Shown here in pieces: positions 1 through 9,756 of a DNA stretch of 64,000 nt. Both the position numbers and the translations under genes were made by a program. The DNA comes from Pseudoalteromonas holothuriae (GTDB taxonomy: Bacteria > Pseudomonadota > Gammaproteobacteria > Enterobacterales > Alteromonadaceae): NCBI RefSeq assembly GCF_945859825.1, contig NZ_CAMAPC010000002.1, positions 310,001 to 374,000 on the forward strand, given 5' to 3'. The notes under the pieces were generated by a model. That model ran no database searches and was not told the origin of the DNA. It saw only the letters and a program-made list of their open reading frames with translations. Position 1 is the stretch's first letter. Each line of letters begins with the position of its first letter.

Positions 1-415
1 CCCATCGAGGTTTACTTGGGACTAATGAATCCCACATAAACCTAACTTTTATTCTTACTTCATTGAGAATATCATCAGCATAAAACAGTCCAACTCCCTC
101 ATTAAAGCTACCCACAACTGAAACATCTAATGTGTCTGGAAATCGACTATCCAGCCACCAAATTGACCAGGAATTGGTTTCCGCGTTAAAAGAGCGAAGT
201 GTAACGGCTCTATATGACGCATCTGGGAATTCAAGATATACATCTTCTAAATTACCAAAGCCACCAAGCGTCTTTATTGTCGATGATCTTCCCTTGAATT
301 CAGTCCACTCATTACTGCCATTGAGTATTTCTTTCAATCTTCGATGAGTTACTGTCCAATCACCTATTATAAAGTCAAAGTCTTTTGGTGCGTTTGCTTC
401 TAGCTCTGTTTGCAT
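1..415 (-). CDS. DUF1579-like protein, 3' part cut off by window edge
   Basis: This is an open minus-strand reading frame with 138 complete codons from an ATG at 413-415; it runs off the left edge, so the C-terminus is missing. An SD-like AGGG lies just upstream of the ATG. The protein begins MQTELEANAPKDFDF, followed by GDWTVTHRRLKE (about residues 19-30) and later WSIWWLDSRFP. The pattern of an early FDF-x-x-G-x-W and later paired Trp residues resembles the DUF1579 group of small lipocalin-like cytoplasmic proteins of unknown function. The family assignment is tentative. A LexA-like box lies about 50 bases upstream. The plus-strand frame over the same bases has no coding character. Confidence 0.7.
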   Translation of the reverse strand, partial: MQTELEANAPKDFDFIIGDWTVTHRRLKEILNGSNEWTEFKGRSSTIKTLGGFGNLEDVYLEFPDASYRAVTLRSFNAETNSWSIWWLDSRFPDTLDVSVVGSFNEGVGLFYADDILNEVRIKVRFMWDSLVPSKPRW

Positions 416-465
416 AATTTCCCTATGAATTAGTTGAATAATTTTTCAGGGAATTATATATACAA

Positions 466-481
466 CTGTGTTTATGTACAG
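466..481. promoter_or_regulatory. LexA-like box
   Basis: The sequence CTGTGTTTATGTACAG fits the gammaproteobacterial LexA consensus CTGT-N8-ACAG. It sits about 50 bases upstream of the minus-strand DUF1579-like gene, next to a TATAAT-like hexamer on that strand. About one such match is expected by chance in a window of this size, so SOS control is only a hypothesis. Confidence 0.4.
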
Positions 482-960
482 TTCCTTGCTGCGTATAATA
501 AAGTTCCAAAAGCATCGGCGGGCACTTAGGCACATATTGAAATGATGTTGAAGAACTTGCAGCATAGATACAGTATTAGGACTTTTAAGTTTGAGTGAAT
601 GTCCACGTTAGAGGTAATTCTCATGATAAACTGAGGCGACAACTGTCCTGACACAGGGAGATACTGCTCTTTTATATTAACGACTTGTACTATGGCAGAT
701 AAACCGCTTTACGAATACAAGTAATAAGCTGAACCATACCAAGGACTCTGCAATATGTGGGTCTCTTGTCATAAACCCTTTTAGGTTATTTCATGATTTA
801 AACTTCTTGAAAAAACTAAAGGGGGTCAAATCACTTGTTTTATGATTAATTATTGCGTATGGGCCTCTTAAAAAGAAAAGCGAACGTTTTATCGATAGTA
901 TCATTTTTGCTAATGGCCTTGGGCTTAGCAATTGCTTGTCATAATTTCGTCACTGTGTCG

Positions 961-977
961 TCACGATAGTATCGTGA
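961..977. promoter_or_regulatory. Palindrome, possible operator
   Basis: TCACGATA-G-TATCGTGA is a perfect 8-bp inverted repeat around one base, 93 bases upstream of the secreted EEP-family gene. A related TATCGATAGTATCA lies about 65 bases further upstream. No known regulator motif is recognised. Confidence 0.35.
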
Positions 978-1070
978 TTTCGTCATTGTTTGTTTTCTAA
1001 AAGGTAATAATCAGTCCGTATCTTGTGCGACTTGTTAATTTTAGTCGTTCACCAAGAAGTAGACGTACAA

Positions 1071-2837
1071 ATGAAAAAGCCTCTTTCAACCTGTTTTGCC
1101 ACAGCACTCGCTTTGGTAGGATTTAACCACTTTATACCAGCGCAAGCACAGCCATTAATTTATGATACCGAAGTAAAAGTTGTTACTGCCAATTTATGGC
1201 ATGACTTAAGTATAAAAGCGCATTATTACCAAATAGGTGTTGCTGAGTTTAAGCATTTAGATGCCGATATTATCTTTACGCAAGAAGCCGATGGGGCCAA
1301 TGCGAGGTTGGCAAAAGATCTAGATATGAACTTATGGCAAGGTGATCACTCTACAAGCTCGTTGGGTATTTTATCAAAATTTCCGATTAAGCGAGTACTA
1401 GAAGGTGATGTGAACGGCAGTCATATAGGTGCCATTTTAGATGTTAATGGCAGAAATGTTGCTGTTTGGTCAAACCACTGGAATTACACGCAATATGTTT
1501 CTTATGATGCACGCGGTGGCAACGGCAGTACTTGGCAAGCAAGAAAGCACTGTAATGCCGTTAGTGATAGGAGTCAGTTGGATGAGCTTAATGACCAGTC
1601 ACAGCGCCCAGCACAAGCAGCTAGTTTATTGGCCGCTTTGACGCCATACATAGCAAGTGGCATGCCGGTGATAATGGGTGGAGATACCAACGAGCCAAGC
1701 GGTTTAGATTGGACGCCTGCGACAGCAAATATGTTTGATCACAATGGTACTGTTTATGACTATAAATCTCATCGAATAATACGTGAAGGTGGCTTAACCG
1801 ATAGTTATCGTGAACTTTTCCCTAACCCAGTTACTCACCCTGGGGCATCATGGCCATTTAGACAAGAAGACAGTTGGACTCATAGTGTTTCTTATACTAA
1901 AGAGTGTGGTAGAGCGCTGGATGACAGAGATCGAATCGATTTTATTTATTATAATAAAGACACTCAAGGTGTAGGGTTAAAAAGTGCAGCGTTTGTAGGG
2001 CCTCGTTTTAGTACTTATTTTAAAGGGCCCGATGGTCAAGATAATCATTATAATTGGCAGGATCCACATGTTGGAAGATTGGTAAACAACGTCACTCAAA
2101 CACCAGAGTACGAAATTTATGACTTTCCTTCTGATCACTTGTGGTACCAAAGCACTTTTGTGATTAAAACTCCATCTAATCAGAGTTCGGCTGACTCACT
2201 AGATCGAAATGTGCAGTTTGACGGTGTTGCATTAAAGGCTGAGGGTAAAGATTTACAAGTTAGGTTTACTTTAACAAATACCCAATACTTTGGGGCCGAC
2301 ACCGATTACTACGTTAATGTGTCTACTGATAGTGCGAGCCCGTCAGATAGCAGCGGTGGCCGTGTTTTAGTTGATAGTACACAGGTAAATAAAACGTTCT
2401 CACTTACTATTGCAAATAGCTTCTTAGTGAATAATTTTGAGCAAAAACAAATTCAACTGCGTTTATTTCATAAAAACGGCGCCTCACCTAGGGTTGATGC
2501 GGTATACGAATTGAGTTGGTCAGATGTGAGTGCTGTGCTTGATTTAGGCAATAATACTGCAACTGCAATTAAGACCTCGAAAAGTATTTACACAGAAAGC
2601 GAAAGTATTATTGCAAACTTCACTCATGCACCGGGTAATCCTCAAGATTGGCTTGGTATTTATTACAAGGGTAACCCAAGTGATGGCTCTGTATACTCTA
2701 TTGATTGGCAATATATTAATGGCGAAACCTCAGGGAGTCGTACCTTTGTAGGGCTTGCAGCTGGCGAGTATTTATTAAGAGTGTTCGAGAACAACGGTTA
2801 TACATTGCTAGCCGAAACTAGCTTTTCAGTGCAGTGA
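1071..2837 (+). CDS. Secreted endonuclease/exonuclease/phosphatase family protein
   Basis: 588 residues. The start at 1071 is chosen because it opens a clean signal peptide (MKKPLSTCF... to about AQAQ at residue 27); the frame is also open further upstream from a TTG. The EEP fold motifs are in order: TANLW (39-43), QEADG (71-75), SNHWNYT (134-140), GGDTNEPS (203-210), DRIDFIYY (287-294) and SDH (354-356), which supply the metal and catalytic residues (N41, E72, H136, D205, N207, D290, D355, H356). The last 80 residues or so (YTESESI...GNPQDWLGIYY) look like a beta-sandwich domain often appended to exported phosphatases. The likely role is a periplasmic or extracellular nuclease or phosphodiesterase; the substrate cannot be read from sequence. 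It is monocistronic. Confidence 0.85.
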   Translation: MKKPLSTCFATALALVGFNHFIPAQAQPLIYDTEVKVVTANLWHDLSIKAHYYQIGVAEFKHLDADIIFTQEADGANARLAKDLDMNLWQGDHSTSSLGILSKFPIKRVLEGDVNGSHIGAILDVNGRNVAVWSNHWNYTQYVSYDARGGNGSTWQARKHCNAVSDRSQLDELNDQSQRPAQAASLLAALTPYIASGMPVIMGGDTNEPSGLDWTPATANMFDHNGTVYDYKSHRIIREGGLTDSYRELFPNPVTHPGASWPFRQEDSWTHSVSYTKECGRALDDRDRIDFIYYNKDTQGVGLKSAAFVGPRFSTYFKGPDGQDNHYNWQDPHVGRLVNNVTQTPEYEIYDFPSDHLWYQSTFVIKTPSNQSSADSLDRNVQFDGVALKAEGKDLQVRFTLTNTQYFGADTDYYVNVSTDSASPSDSSGGRVLVDSTQVNKTFSLTIANSFLVNNFEQKQIQLRLFHKNGASPRVDAVYELSWSDVSAVLDLGNNTATAIKTSKSIYTESESIIANFTHAPGNPQDWLGIYYKGNPSDGSVYSIDWQYINGETSGSRTFVGLAAGEYLLRVFENNGYTLLAETSFSVQ

Positions 2838-3056
2838 TCCATCTTTAACTGATTTTTCATTATAAGTTGGTGAGTTAACGTAATGTTGGCTCACTTTCTC
2901 TTGTTTAAAGCCTCGTTATTTTTAGTCTAAAACTTCGTCACTTTGAAGGGCTATTGACTGTGTGGTGTACTCTAGCCAATGGTTATGGTACTTTTTGCAG
3001 TATTATTTAATGCTTTGCTGATAAGCTCAGCAGAACCAATTAGAAAACTCTATTTT

Positions 3057-3659
3057 ATGCAATTATCACCTAGTTTAACCGCACTTATTGAAGCGTTGCG
3101 CTGCTTGCCGGGCATTGGCCCAAAATCGGCGCAAAGAATTGCTTTTCACCTACTAGAACGAGACCGCGATGGCGGTACCCAGTTAGGTAATTGTTTGACC
3201 AAAGCGATGCAAACAATCGGTCATTGTGAGTCATGTAGAACGTTCTCAGAAAGTGCGCAGTGCGATATATGCCAAAGTATTAAACGCCAAGATAGCCGTT
3301 TGCTCTGTATAGTTGAGTCTCCAACTGATGTGTTGGCGATAGAACAAACCGGTCAATATCAAGGACTATATTTTGTTTTGATGGGGCATTTGTCTCCTAT
3401 TGATGGTATTGGGCCAAAAGAGATTGGCTTGGATGTTTTGGAGCAAAAGCTATCACTGGGTAATATTGATGAAGTGATCTTGGCGACCAACCCTACAGTT
3501 GAAGGAGAGGCTACAGCGCACTTTATAAATGAGCTATGTCAAAAGTATCAGGCACAAGCGTCACGTATTGCTCATGGTATGCCAGTAGGCGGAGAGCTTG
3601 ATTTAGTTGATGGAATGACACTGATGCATGCGTTTTCTGGTCGTCGTAATTTAGATTAA
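3057..3659 (+). CDS. recR: Recombination mediator RecR
   Basis: 200 residues, the usual RecR length, starting at the ATG at 3057 ([27 protein letters not shown]). An earlier in-frame start would add 26 hydrophobic residues not found in the family. RecR with RecF and RecO loads RecA at gaps. It shows the N-terminal helix-hairpin-helix ([14 protein letters not shown], 17-30), a Cys4 zinc finger (C57, C60, C69, C72), a Toprim domain ([15 protein letters not shown] onward) and the C-terminal [12 protein letters not shown] and [16 protein letters not shown] motifs. In most relatives it follows dnaX and ybaB; here a secreted nuclease precedes it and no clear Shine-Dalgarno is visible. Confidence 0.95.
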   Translation: MQLSPSLTALIEALRCLPGIGPKSAQRIAFHLLERDRDGGTQLGNCLTKAMQTIGHCESCRTFSESAQCDICQSIKRQDSRLLCIVESPTDVLAIEQTGQYQGLYFVLMGHLSPIDGIGPKEIGLDVLEQKLSLGNIDEVILATNPTVEGEATAHFINELCQKYQAQASRIAHGMPVGGELDLVDGMTLMHAFSGRRNLD

Positions 3660-3734
3660 TAGCTATGTTGATTGGCGTTTGATGTCACTTTTGGTATTGA
3701 ACGCTTAACTTCTTAAATTAATTTTTATAAGTCC

Positions 3735-3762
3735 CTTGAAGTTAAAAAACTCTCCCCCATAT
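3735..3762 (+). promoter_or_regulatory. Sigma-32 heat-shock promoter of htpG
   Basis: CTTGAAG, 13 bases, then CCCCATAT: close to the RpoH consensus CTTGAAA-N(11-16)-CCCCATNT. It ends 47 bases before the htpG start codon, so the leader would be about 40 nt. Confidence 0.9.
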
Positions 3763-3809
3763 CCCTTGGTATATCAATTGTGCATTACTTGGTTATATCG
3801 GAGAGAACA

Positions 3810-5723
3810 ATGACCGCAGCTCAAAAAGAAACATTAGGCTTTCAAACAGAAGTCAAACAATTACTAAACCTAATGATCCATTCTTTGTATTCAAACAAAG
3901 AGATCTTTTTACGTGAACTGGTGTCAAATGCATCTGACGCAGCAGACAAATTACGTTTTTTAGCCTTATCAAACGGCGATTTATATAACGGTGACGCAGA
4001 CCTTCGTGTTCGCGTAAGCATCGATAAAGACGCCAACACCATTACTATTTCTGACAATGGTATTGGTATGACACGCGATGAAGTGATTAGTGCACTCGGT
4101 ACTATCGCAAAATCTGGCACAGCAGAGTTTTTTCAAAACCTAACAGGTGACCAAGCGCAAGATTCGCAACTAATTGGTCAGTTTGGTGTTGGTTTCTATT
4201 CTGCATTTATTGTGGCAGATGCAGTGACTGTAACGACTCGCAAAGCAGGTGAAGAAACTGCGGTTGAATGGCACTCAAAAGGTGAAGGCGATTACACTAT
4301 TGCTGAAGTTAGCAAAGACAGTCGTGGTACAGATATTGTGCTGCACCTTCGTGAAGACGAAAAAGAGTTTTTAGATGACTTTAGACTACGCGGTATTGTT
4401 ACTAAGTATTCAGACCATATTTCTATTCCTGTAGAAATGTATAAAGAGCCTGTACCAGAGTCAGAAGGTCCTGAAGGTGAAAAAATTGAAGCAGTACCTG
4501 GTGAGTGGGAAGCAATTAACCGTGCTACAGCGCTGTGGACTCGCGATAAGTCTGAAATCAGTGAAGAAGAGTATAAAGAGTTTTACAAGCATGTAGGCCA
4601 TGATTGGGAAGAGCCATTAACATGGGCACATAACAAAGTAGAAGGTAAAACTGAGTATACAAGTTTACTTTATATTCCTAAAAAAGCACCGTTTGATATG
4701 TTTAACCGCGAACGTCAGAGCGGCCTAAAACTATATGTACAGCGTGTATTTATTATGGATGACGCTGAGCAGTTTATGCCAAGTTACTTACGTTTTGTTA
4801 AGGGCTTATTAGATTCAAACGACCTTCCATTAAACGTATCGCGTGAAATATTACAAGATAATAAGATCACACAGGCAATTCGTAAGGGTTGTACGTCACG
4901 TGTGCTGAAAATGCTTGAGCGTATGGGTAAGAACAAAGCTGAAGAGTATCAAACATTCTGGAATGAATTTGGTCAAGTGATCAAAGAAGGTCCAGCAGAA
5001 GATGCAACTAACAAAGAAACTATTGCTAAATTATTACGCTTTAGTTCAACACATACCGATGAAACGACTCAGAATGTATCACTTGAGCAATATATTGAGC
5101 GTATGAAAGAAGGCCAAGATAAAATTTACTATGTGGTTGCAGATAGCTTTGAAGCGGCTAAAAGTTCTCCACACCTTGAGATCTTCCGTAAAAAAGGCAT
5201 CGAAGTACTGTTACTTGCTGACCGTGTAGATGAATGGATGATGAGCCACTTAACTGAGTTTGCTGAAAAGCAATTCCAGTCAATTACTCGTGGTGATTTA
5301 GACTTAGGCGACTTAGATGATGAAGAAGCTAAAAAAGCACAAGAAGAAAGCGAAAAAGAAGTAGAAGGTTTAGTTGAACGTGTTAAAACAGTACTTGCGG
5401 ATAAAGTAAAAGAAGTGCGTTTTACTCACCGCTTAACTGACTCACCAGCTTGTGTTGTTGCTGATGAGCATGATATGAGTTCTCAAATGCAAAAATTAAT
5501 GGAGTCAGTGGGCCAAGCTGTTCCAGATTCAAAGCCTGTATTTGAGCTAAACCCTGAGCACCAATTGGTTAAGCATCTAAATGTAGAGCAAGACGAAGAT
5601 AAATTTGCTCAGTGGTCTGAAGTTTTGTTAGACCAAGCATTACTCGCTGAACGTGGTAGTCTAAAAGATCCAGCTGGATTTGTGACGCGTTTGAATAAAT
5701 TAATGCTTGATTTAAGTAAATAA
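3810..5723 (+). CDS. htpG: Molecular chaperone HtpG (Hsp90)
   Basis: 637 residues. The ATG at 3810 has a good ribosome site (GGAGAG) and gives the usual [19 protein letters not shown] start; an in-frame GTG ten codons upstream is not favoured. HtpG is the bacterial Hsp90, a dimeric ATP-dependent cytoplasmic chaperone. GHKL ATPase motifs are present: [10 protein letters not shown] (N box), DNGIGM (G1), GTIAKSGT and [11 protein letters not shown] (G2), followed by the middle domain (NVSREILQ) and C-terminal dimerisation domain. Transcription is from the sigma-32 promoter just upstream and ends at a hairpin after the stop codon. Confidence 0.97.
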   Translation: MTAAQKETLGFQTEVKQLLNLMIHSLYSNKEIFLRELVSNASDAADKLRFLALSNGDLYNGDADLRVRVSIDKDANTITISDNGIGMTRDEVISALGTIAKSGTAEFFQNLTGDQAQDSQLIGQFGVGFYSAFIVADAVTVTTRKAGEETAVEWHSKGEGDYTIAEVSKDSRGTDIVLHLREDEKEFLDDFRLRGIVTKYSDHISIPVEMYKEPVPESEGPEGEKIEAVPGEWEAINRATALWTRDKSEISEEEYKEFYKHVGHDWEEPLTWAHNKVEGKTEYTSLLYIPKKAPFDMFNRERQSGLKLYVQRVFIMDDAEQFMPSYLRFVKGLLDSNDLPLNVSREILQDNKITQAIRKGCTSRVLKMLERMGKNKAEEYQTFWNEFGQVIKEGPAEDATNKETIAKLLRFSSTHTDETTQNVSLEQYIERMKEGQDKIYYVVADSFEAAKSSPHLEIFRKKGIEVLLLADRVDEWMMSHLTEFAEKQFQSITRGDLDLGDLDDEEAKKAQEESEKEVEGLVERVKTVLADKVKEVRFTHRLTDSPACVVADEHDMSSQMQKLMESVGQAVPDSKPVFELNPEHQLVKHLNVEQDEDKFAQWSEVLLDQALLAERGSLKDPAGFVTRLNKLMLDLSK

Positions 5724-5744
5724 GCATTAGCAAAAGTATTGAAA

Positions 5745-5766
5745 GGGGCTAAGTAGCCCCTTTTTT
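5745..5766 (+). terminator. Rho-independent terminator of htpG
   Basis: GGGGCT-AAGT-AGCCCC followed by TTTTTT, beginning 21 bases after the htpG stop. Confidence 0.9.
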
Positions 5767-5812
5767 GTGCCTAATTTAATATTAAACTCAGCAATTAGTA
5801 TAAGTCGCTTGA

Positions 5813-6523
<711 letters not shown>

Positions 6524-6532
6524 CAAATAGCC

Positions 6533-6565
6533 AATAAGTATGTGCATTGTTTGCACATGCTTATT
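6533..6565. terminator. Strong hairpin after adk, no U-tract
   Basis: A 14-bp stem with one G-U pair (AATAAGTATGTGCA, loop TTGTT, TGCACATGCTTATT) starts ten bases after the adk stop. No run of T follows on either strand, so it may be a processing or stability hairpin rather than a true intrinsic terminator. Confidence 0.55.
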
Positions 6566-6895
6566 GTTAATATCCTCACTATAAACTTATCATAAAAACT
6601 ATTTACAGGTTTTTTCAATTAGCTGAAATTTTTATAAAGTTAAAAATAATAACGAGTAGAGTATTTAAGCGTTCATGCTTTATCTGAGCGTATTTAAAAA
6701 TACTTCTACTTAGCAAGTTTATAGCAGTGAGGTTTCAACTTAGTGGTTGTGACAAAGACTGTTTTTGTGATGGCTTTACGACATCTATATTTTTCCTTGC
6801 AATAGCCATAAAACAAACTTGTAAATATTGATGTTTAGCAAGTAATAACAAATATGCCCGCAAAGGCGAGCATTGCATGTTAGTTTATATTGAGT
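6566..6895. other. Intergenic region, 330 bases, between convergent adk and tpx
   Basis: AT-rich and without a coding frame. An imperfect hairpin (ATGCCCGC, loop, GCGAGCAT; about 6854-6874) near the tpx stop may terminate tpx on the minus strand. I see nothing else. Confidence 0.5.
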
Positions 6896-7477
6896 TTAGA
6901 GTGCTTTCAGATTGGTAATTACATTATCGTAGTTAGGCTCGGTTGCTAAGTCTTCAACGAGTTGTTTATAAACAATTTGGTGCTCTTTATTTAGTATAAA
7001 TACGGCGCGGCTTAGCAGACCCATATCTTTAATATACAAACCATAGTTTTTCCCAAAATCATGCCATACGGAATCAGATAAGGTCTGAACTTTATCAATG
7101 TTTTGTGCTTGGCAGAAGCGCTTTTGGGCAAAAGGCAGATCTGCACTTATTGTGAGCATCACCACATCTTTGTATTCGCCTGCTACCTTCTCGTTAAAGT
7201 GTTTTGTTTGTAAACTGCAAATACCGGTATCTAAGCTTGGCACAACACTGATCAAAACCGCTTTTCCAGAAAAGCTATCAAGTGTAACTGGGACAAATGA
7301 GTCATCAACTACTTTAAAGTTAGGTGCTTTTTGCCCAACTTCGACACCATTGCCTAGTAAGGTAACATGCTTGCCATTTGCACTCACCTTAGCATTATCA
7401 ATTTGGTTTTCACCTAAATCTATAGCAAACAATGGGGTAGAGATTAAAGTGAGCGCAAAAATTACTGCTTTATTCAT
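6896..7477 (-). CDS. tpx: Thiol peroxidase with signal peptide
   Basis: 193 residues; the ATG is preceded by AGGA. Tpx is an atypical two-Cys peroxiredoxin that reduces lipid and alkyl hydroperoxides. The peroxidatic Cys is in PSLDTGICSLQTKHFNEK (C87) and the resolving Cys in DLPFAQKRFC (C122). The N-terminus MNKAVIFALTLISTPLFA is a clear signal peptide, which the cytosolic E. coli enzyme lacks, so this form is predicted to act in the periplasm. The family assignment is secure; the location is inferred. The promoter must lie in the 221 bases shared with the divergent response-regulator gene. Confidence 0.93.
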   Translation of the reverse strand: MNKAVIFALTLISTPLFAIDLGENQIDNAKVSANGKHVTLLGNGVEVGQKAPNFKVVDDSFVPVTLDSFSGKAVLISVVPSLDTGICSLQTKHFNEKVAGEYKDVVMLTISADLPFAQKRFCQAQNIDKVQTLSDSVWHDFGKNYGLYIKDMGLLSRAVFILNKEHQIVYKQLVEDLATEPNYDNVITNLKAL

Positions 7478-7698
7478 AATCTGAGTCCTAAGTCAATTAT
7501 CGTAATCTATAAGAGTGTATTATACTGTTAATTGTGAACCAAGCTTATGGTAGGAATTACGTTGTAAATCAATGATGAATTTATTAACATGAGCTGCTAA
7601 AACAAGCGATATTTTATTATCGTAACCTAAAAACAACAAATGCAACCATTGCATAACATCTCATTGGTGGAATGGTTTGTCAATGTAAGAGAGCTTTT

Positions 7699-8703
7699 AT
7701 GTCAACATTGGTTTTAATATGTGATGACTCGAAATTAGCGCGCCGACAATTAGCGCGTTCGTTGCCCAATGATTGGGATATAAAAGTGGAGTTTGCTGAG
7801 CACGGTATTGATTGCCTAGAAAAAATTAAACAATTCTCACCTGAAATCCTCTTTCTCGACCTCAATATGCCGCAAATGGATGGTTACGGTGTTTTAGAGG
7901 CTATTAGAGATCAAGATTTGAATGTACTCACCGTGGTCGTATCTGGAGACATTCAGCCTAATGCACATCAGCGAGTTATCGAGCTGGGTGCGATAGATTT
8001 TATTCGTAAACCATGCGATGCGAATAAATTGATTGAGATTATTGAGCACCATGGCATTCGCGATAGGTCAATCAGAGAAAGCCTAGTTCATAAACTGGGT
8101 GAGCAACTTGAGCCGGAAATCCGAGACATCTACCAAGAGTTAACAAATGTGGCGATGGGGCAAGCCGGCGATCTATTGGCGCGATTGCTAAATGTGTTTG
8201 TAGAACTACCTATTCCTAATGTTAATGTTTTGGAAGTGAGTGAATTACATATGGCCTTGCAAGCGATTGATGCAAGTGCCAGTACATCAGGTGTATGCCA
8301 AGGATTTATTGGCGGTGGAGTGTCAGGTGAGGCGCTATTGTTGCTTAATGATTCTAGCTTTAAAGAAGTTGCGTCATTAATGAATTACCATGGTGAATTA
8401 ACTGATAAAGTAGAACTTGAATTGCTAATGGATATTAGTAACATCTTGATTGGTGCTATTTTAACTGGTCTGTCGAAGCAGCTTGATATGCCTTTTAGCC
8501 AAGGGCATCCTGTGGTTTTGGGTCAACACTGTGATGTGTCAGACTTAGTGAAAGCAAACAAAAACAGGTGGAAGCGTACATTGGCAATAGAAATAAGCTA
8601 TGGTATTGAAAACCACAACATTAATTGTGACTTAATGCTTTTGTTTACGGAAGACTCTTTAAAAACATTAAAATACAAAGTTGCTTACCTTTTAGAAGAT
8701 TAA
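7699..8703 (+). CDS. Response regulator: REC domain fused to CheC/CheX-like domain
   Basis: 334 residues from the ATG at 7699 (MSTLVLICDDSKLARRQL). A receiver domain occupies about 1-120: acidic pair D9-D10, phospho-acceptor D54 in LFLDLNMPQMDGYG, and Lys in DFIRKPCDANK near 101. The C-terminal part (about 140-334) resembles the CheC/CheX phosphatase fold (VELELLMDISNILIGAILTGLSKQL), a group that dephosphorylates CheY in chemotaxis. No DNA-binding domain is present. The next gene starts 4 bases later and encodes a PAS-GGDEF protein, so the two probably form one signalling unit in which phosphorylation state is tied to cyclic-di-GMP production. The partner kinase is not in the window. Confidence 0.85.
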   Translation: MSTLVLICDDSKLARRQLARSLPNDWDIKVEFAEHGIDCLEKIKQFSPEILFLDLNMPQMDGYGVLEAIRDQDLNVLTVVVSGDIQPNAHQRVIELGAIDFIRKPCDANKLIEIIEHHGIRDRSIRESLVHKLGEQLEPEIRDIYQELTNVAMGQAGDLLARLLNVFVELPIPNVNVLEVSELHMALQAIDASASTSGVCQGFIGGGVSGEALLLLNDSSFKEVASLMNYHGELTDKVELELLMDISNILIGAILTGLSKQLDMPFSQGHPVVLGQHCDVSDLVKANKNRWKRTLAIEISYGIENHNINCDLMLLFTEDSLKTLKYKVAYLLED

Positions 8704-8707
8704 AACT

Positions 8708-9679
8708 ATGCCCTCTGCTGATTTTGAAATGAATGAAATACACTGGTTAATGGATATGTTCAATACCGTTGATGTTGGTTTAGTGGTGTTGGATAGACAG
8801 TATCGAGTGTGTGTGTGGAATGGTTTTATGGAAAATCATTCAGGGTTATTACCCAGTGCAGTAAAAGATAAAGATATTTTTGATATTTTTCCTAGTATTG
8901 ATGAGCAGTGGTTCCGTTCTAAAACTGAGTCGGTGTTTGTATTAAAAAACCGCTCTTTTACTATATGGGAGCAACAACCTTATATTTTTCGCTTTAAAAA
9001 TTACCGGCCGATAACTGGTAAAGCGGATTATATGTACCAAAACTCGACCATTATTCCTTTGTCTACGTTAACCGGTGAAGTAGGGCATATTTGTATTATC
9101 ATTTACGATGTAACTGATGAGGCGATGAATAAAGTCGAACTAGAGAAAGTAAACCAAGAGCTTGAGCGAATTAGTCGTACAGATAGTTTAACGCAGCTTT
9201 CTAACCGAGGCTATTGGGAGGCTGGATTGCGCAACGAGTTCATGCGCCTTAAGCGCAGTAAAGGTTCTAGCTCTCTGTTAATGTTCGATATTGATCATTT
9301 TAAGCGTGTTAATGATGAGTATGGTCACAGTGGTGGAGATGAAGCGATTAGACACATATCGGATCTGCTGAAGAAAACATTGCGTGAAACAGATACAGCA
9401 GGTCGATATGGAGGAGAAGAGTTTGCTGTTACTTTAGTTGATACTGATGCTGAAGGAGCAATGATATTTGCTGAGCGATTGCGTAGCCTAATTGAAAAGT
9501 CTTCTATTTATTATGATGAACAAAAAATAAACATTACAGTAAGCGTGGGGTTTGCGACCTATAGTGATGACTTTAGTAAACATGAGCAATGGATTGAAGC
9601 GGCAGATATGGCTTTGTATCACTCTAAAGAGAACGGGCGAAATCAAGTTACGCAATTTACGTCAGAGTTGAAAAAATAG
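8708..9679 (+). CDS. PAS domain diguanylate cyclase
   Basis: 323 residues, starting 4 bases after the previous gene and probably translationally coupled. An N-terminal PAS domain (about 10-140) is followed by a short coiled coil (MNKVELEKVNQELERISRTD) and a GGDEF domain (about 157-320). The active-site motif is GGEEF (235-239), an intact signature for cyclic-di-GMP synthesis from two GTP. An inhibitory I-site RETD lies five residues upstream (226-229). No membrane segment is present, so it is cytoplasmic. The neighbouring receiver-CheC-like protein is the likely input. Confidence 0.9.
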   Translation: MPSADFEMNEIHWLMDMFNTVDVGLVVLDRQYRVCVWNGFMENHSGLLPSAVKDKDIFDIFPSIDEQWFRSKTESVFVLKNRSFTIWEQQPYIFRFKNYRPITGKADYMYQNSTIIPLSTLTGEVGHICIIIYDVTDEAMNKVELEKVNQELERISRTDSLTQLSNRGYWEAGLRNEFMRLKRSKGSSSLLMFDIDHFKRVNDEYGHSGGDEAIRHISDLLKKTLRETDTAGRYGGEEFAVTLVDTDAEGAMIFAERLRSLIEKSSIYYDEQKINITVSVGFATYSDDFSKHEQWIEAADMALYHSKENGRNQVTQFTSELKK

Positions 9680-9722
9680 CCTAGCAAAGTGGAAAACCAA
9701 AACTATTTATTTGAATGACGTT

Positions 9723-9756
9723 GTGGCACTGGCTTACATAGTGCCACTAATTTTTT
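9723..9756 (+). terminator. Terminator after the diguanylate cyclase gene
   Basis: GTGGCACT, 9-base loop, AGTGCCAC, then TAATTTTTT on the plus strand. The T-run overlaps the stop codon of the convergent spoVR gene. Confidence 0.8.

Larger units (their letters stand above)
416..1070. other. Intergenic region, 655 bases, between divergent genes
   Basis: I see no gene here. It holds a LexA-like box (466-481) close to the minus-strand gene and a perfect 8-bp inverted repeat (961-977) about 95 bases before the secreted nuclease gene. The middle part (about 490-900) has stop codons in every frame and no recognisable RNA or repeat. Confidence 0.6.

Noticed and set aside
132-347. Plus-strand frame of 71 codons at the left edge
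   Set aside because: It lies opposite the better-supported minus-strand DUF1579-like frame and has no ribosome site or recognisable protein.
821-840. GGGGGTCAAATCACTT, considered as an end of an IS200-like or RAYT element
   Set aside because: No second end, no transposase remnant and no hairpin tip was found.
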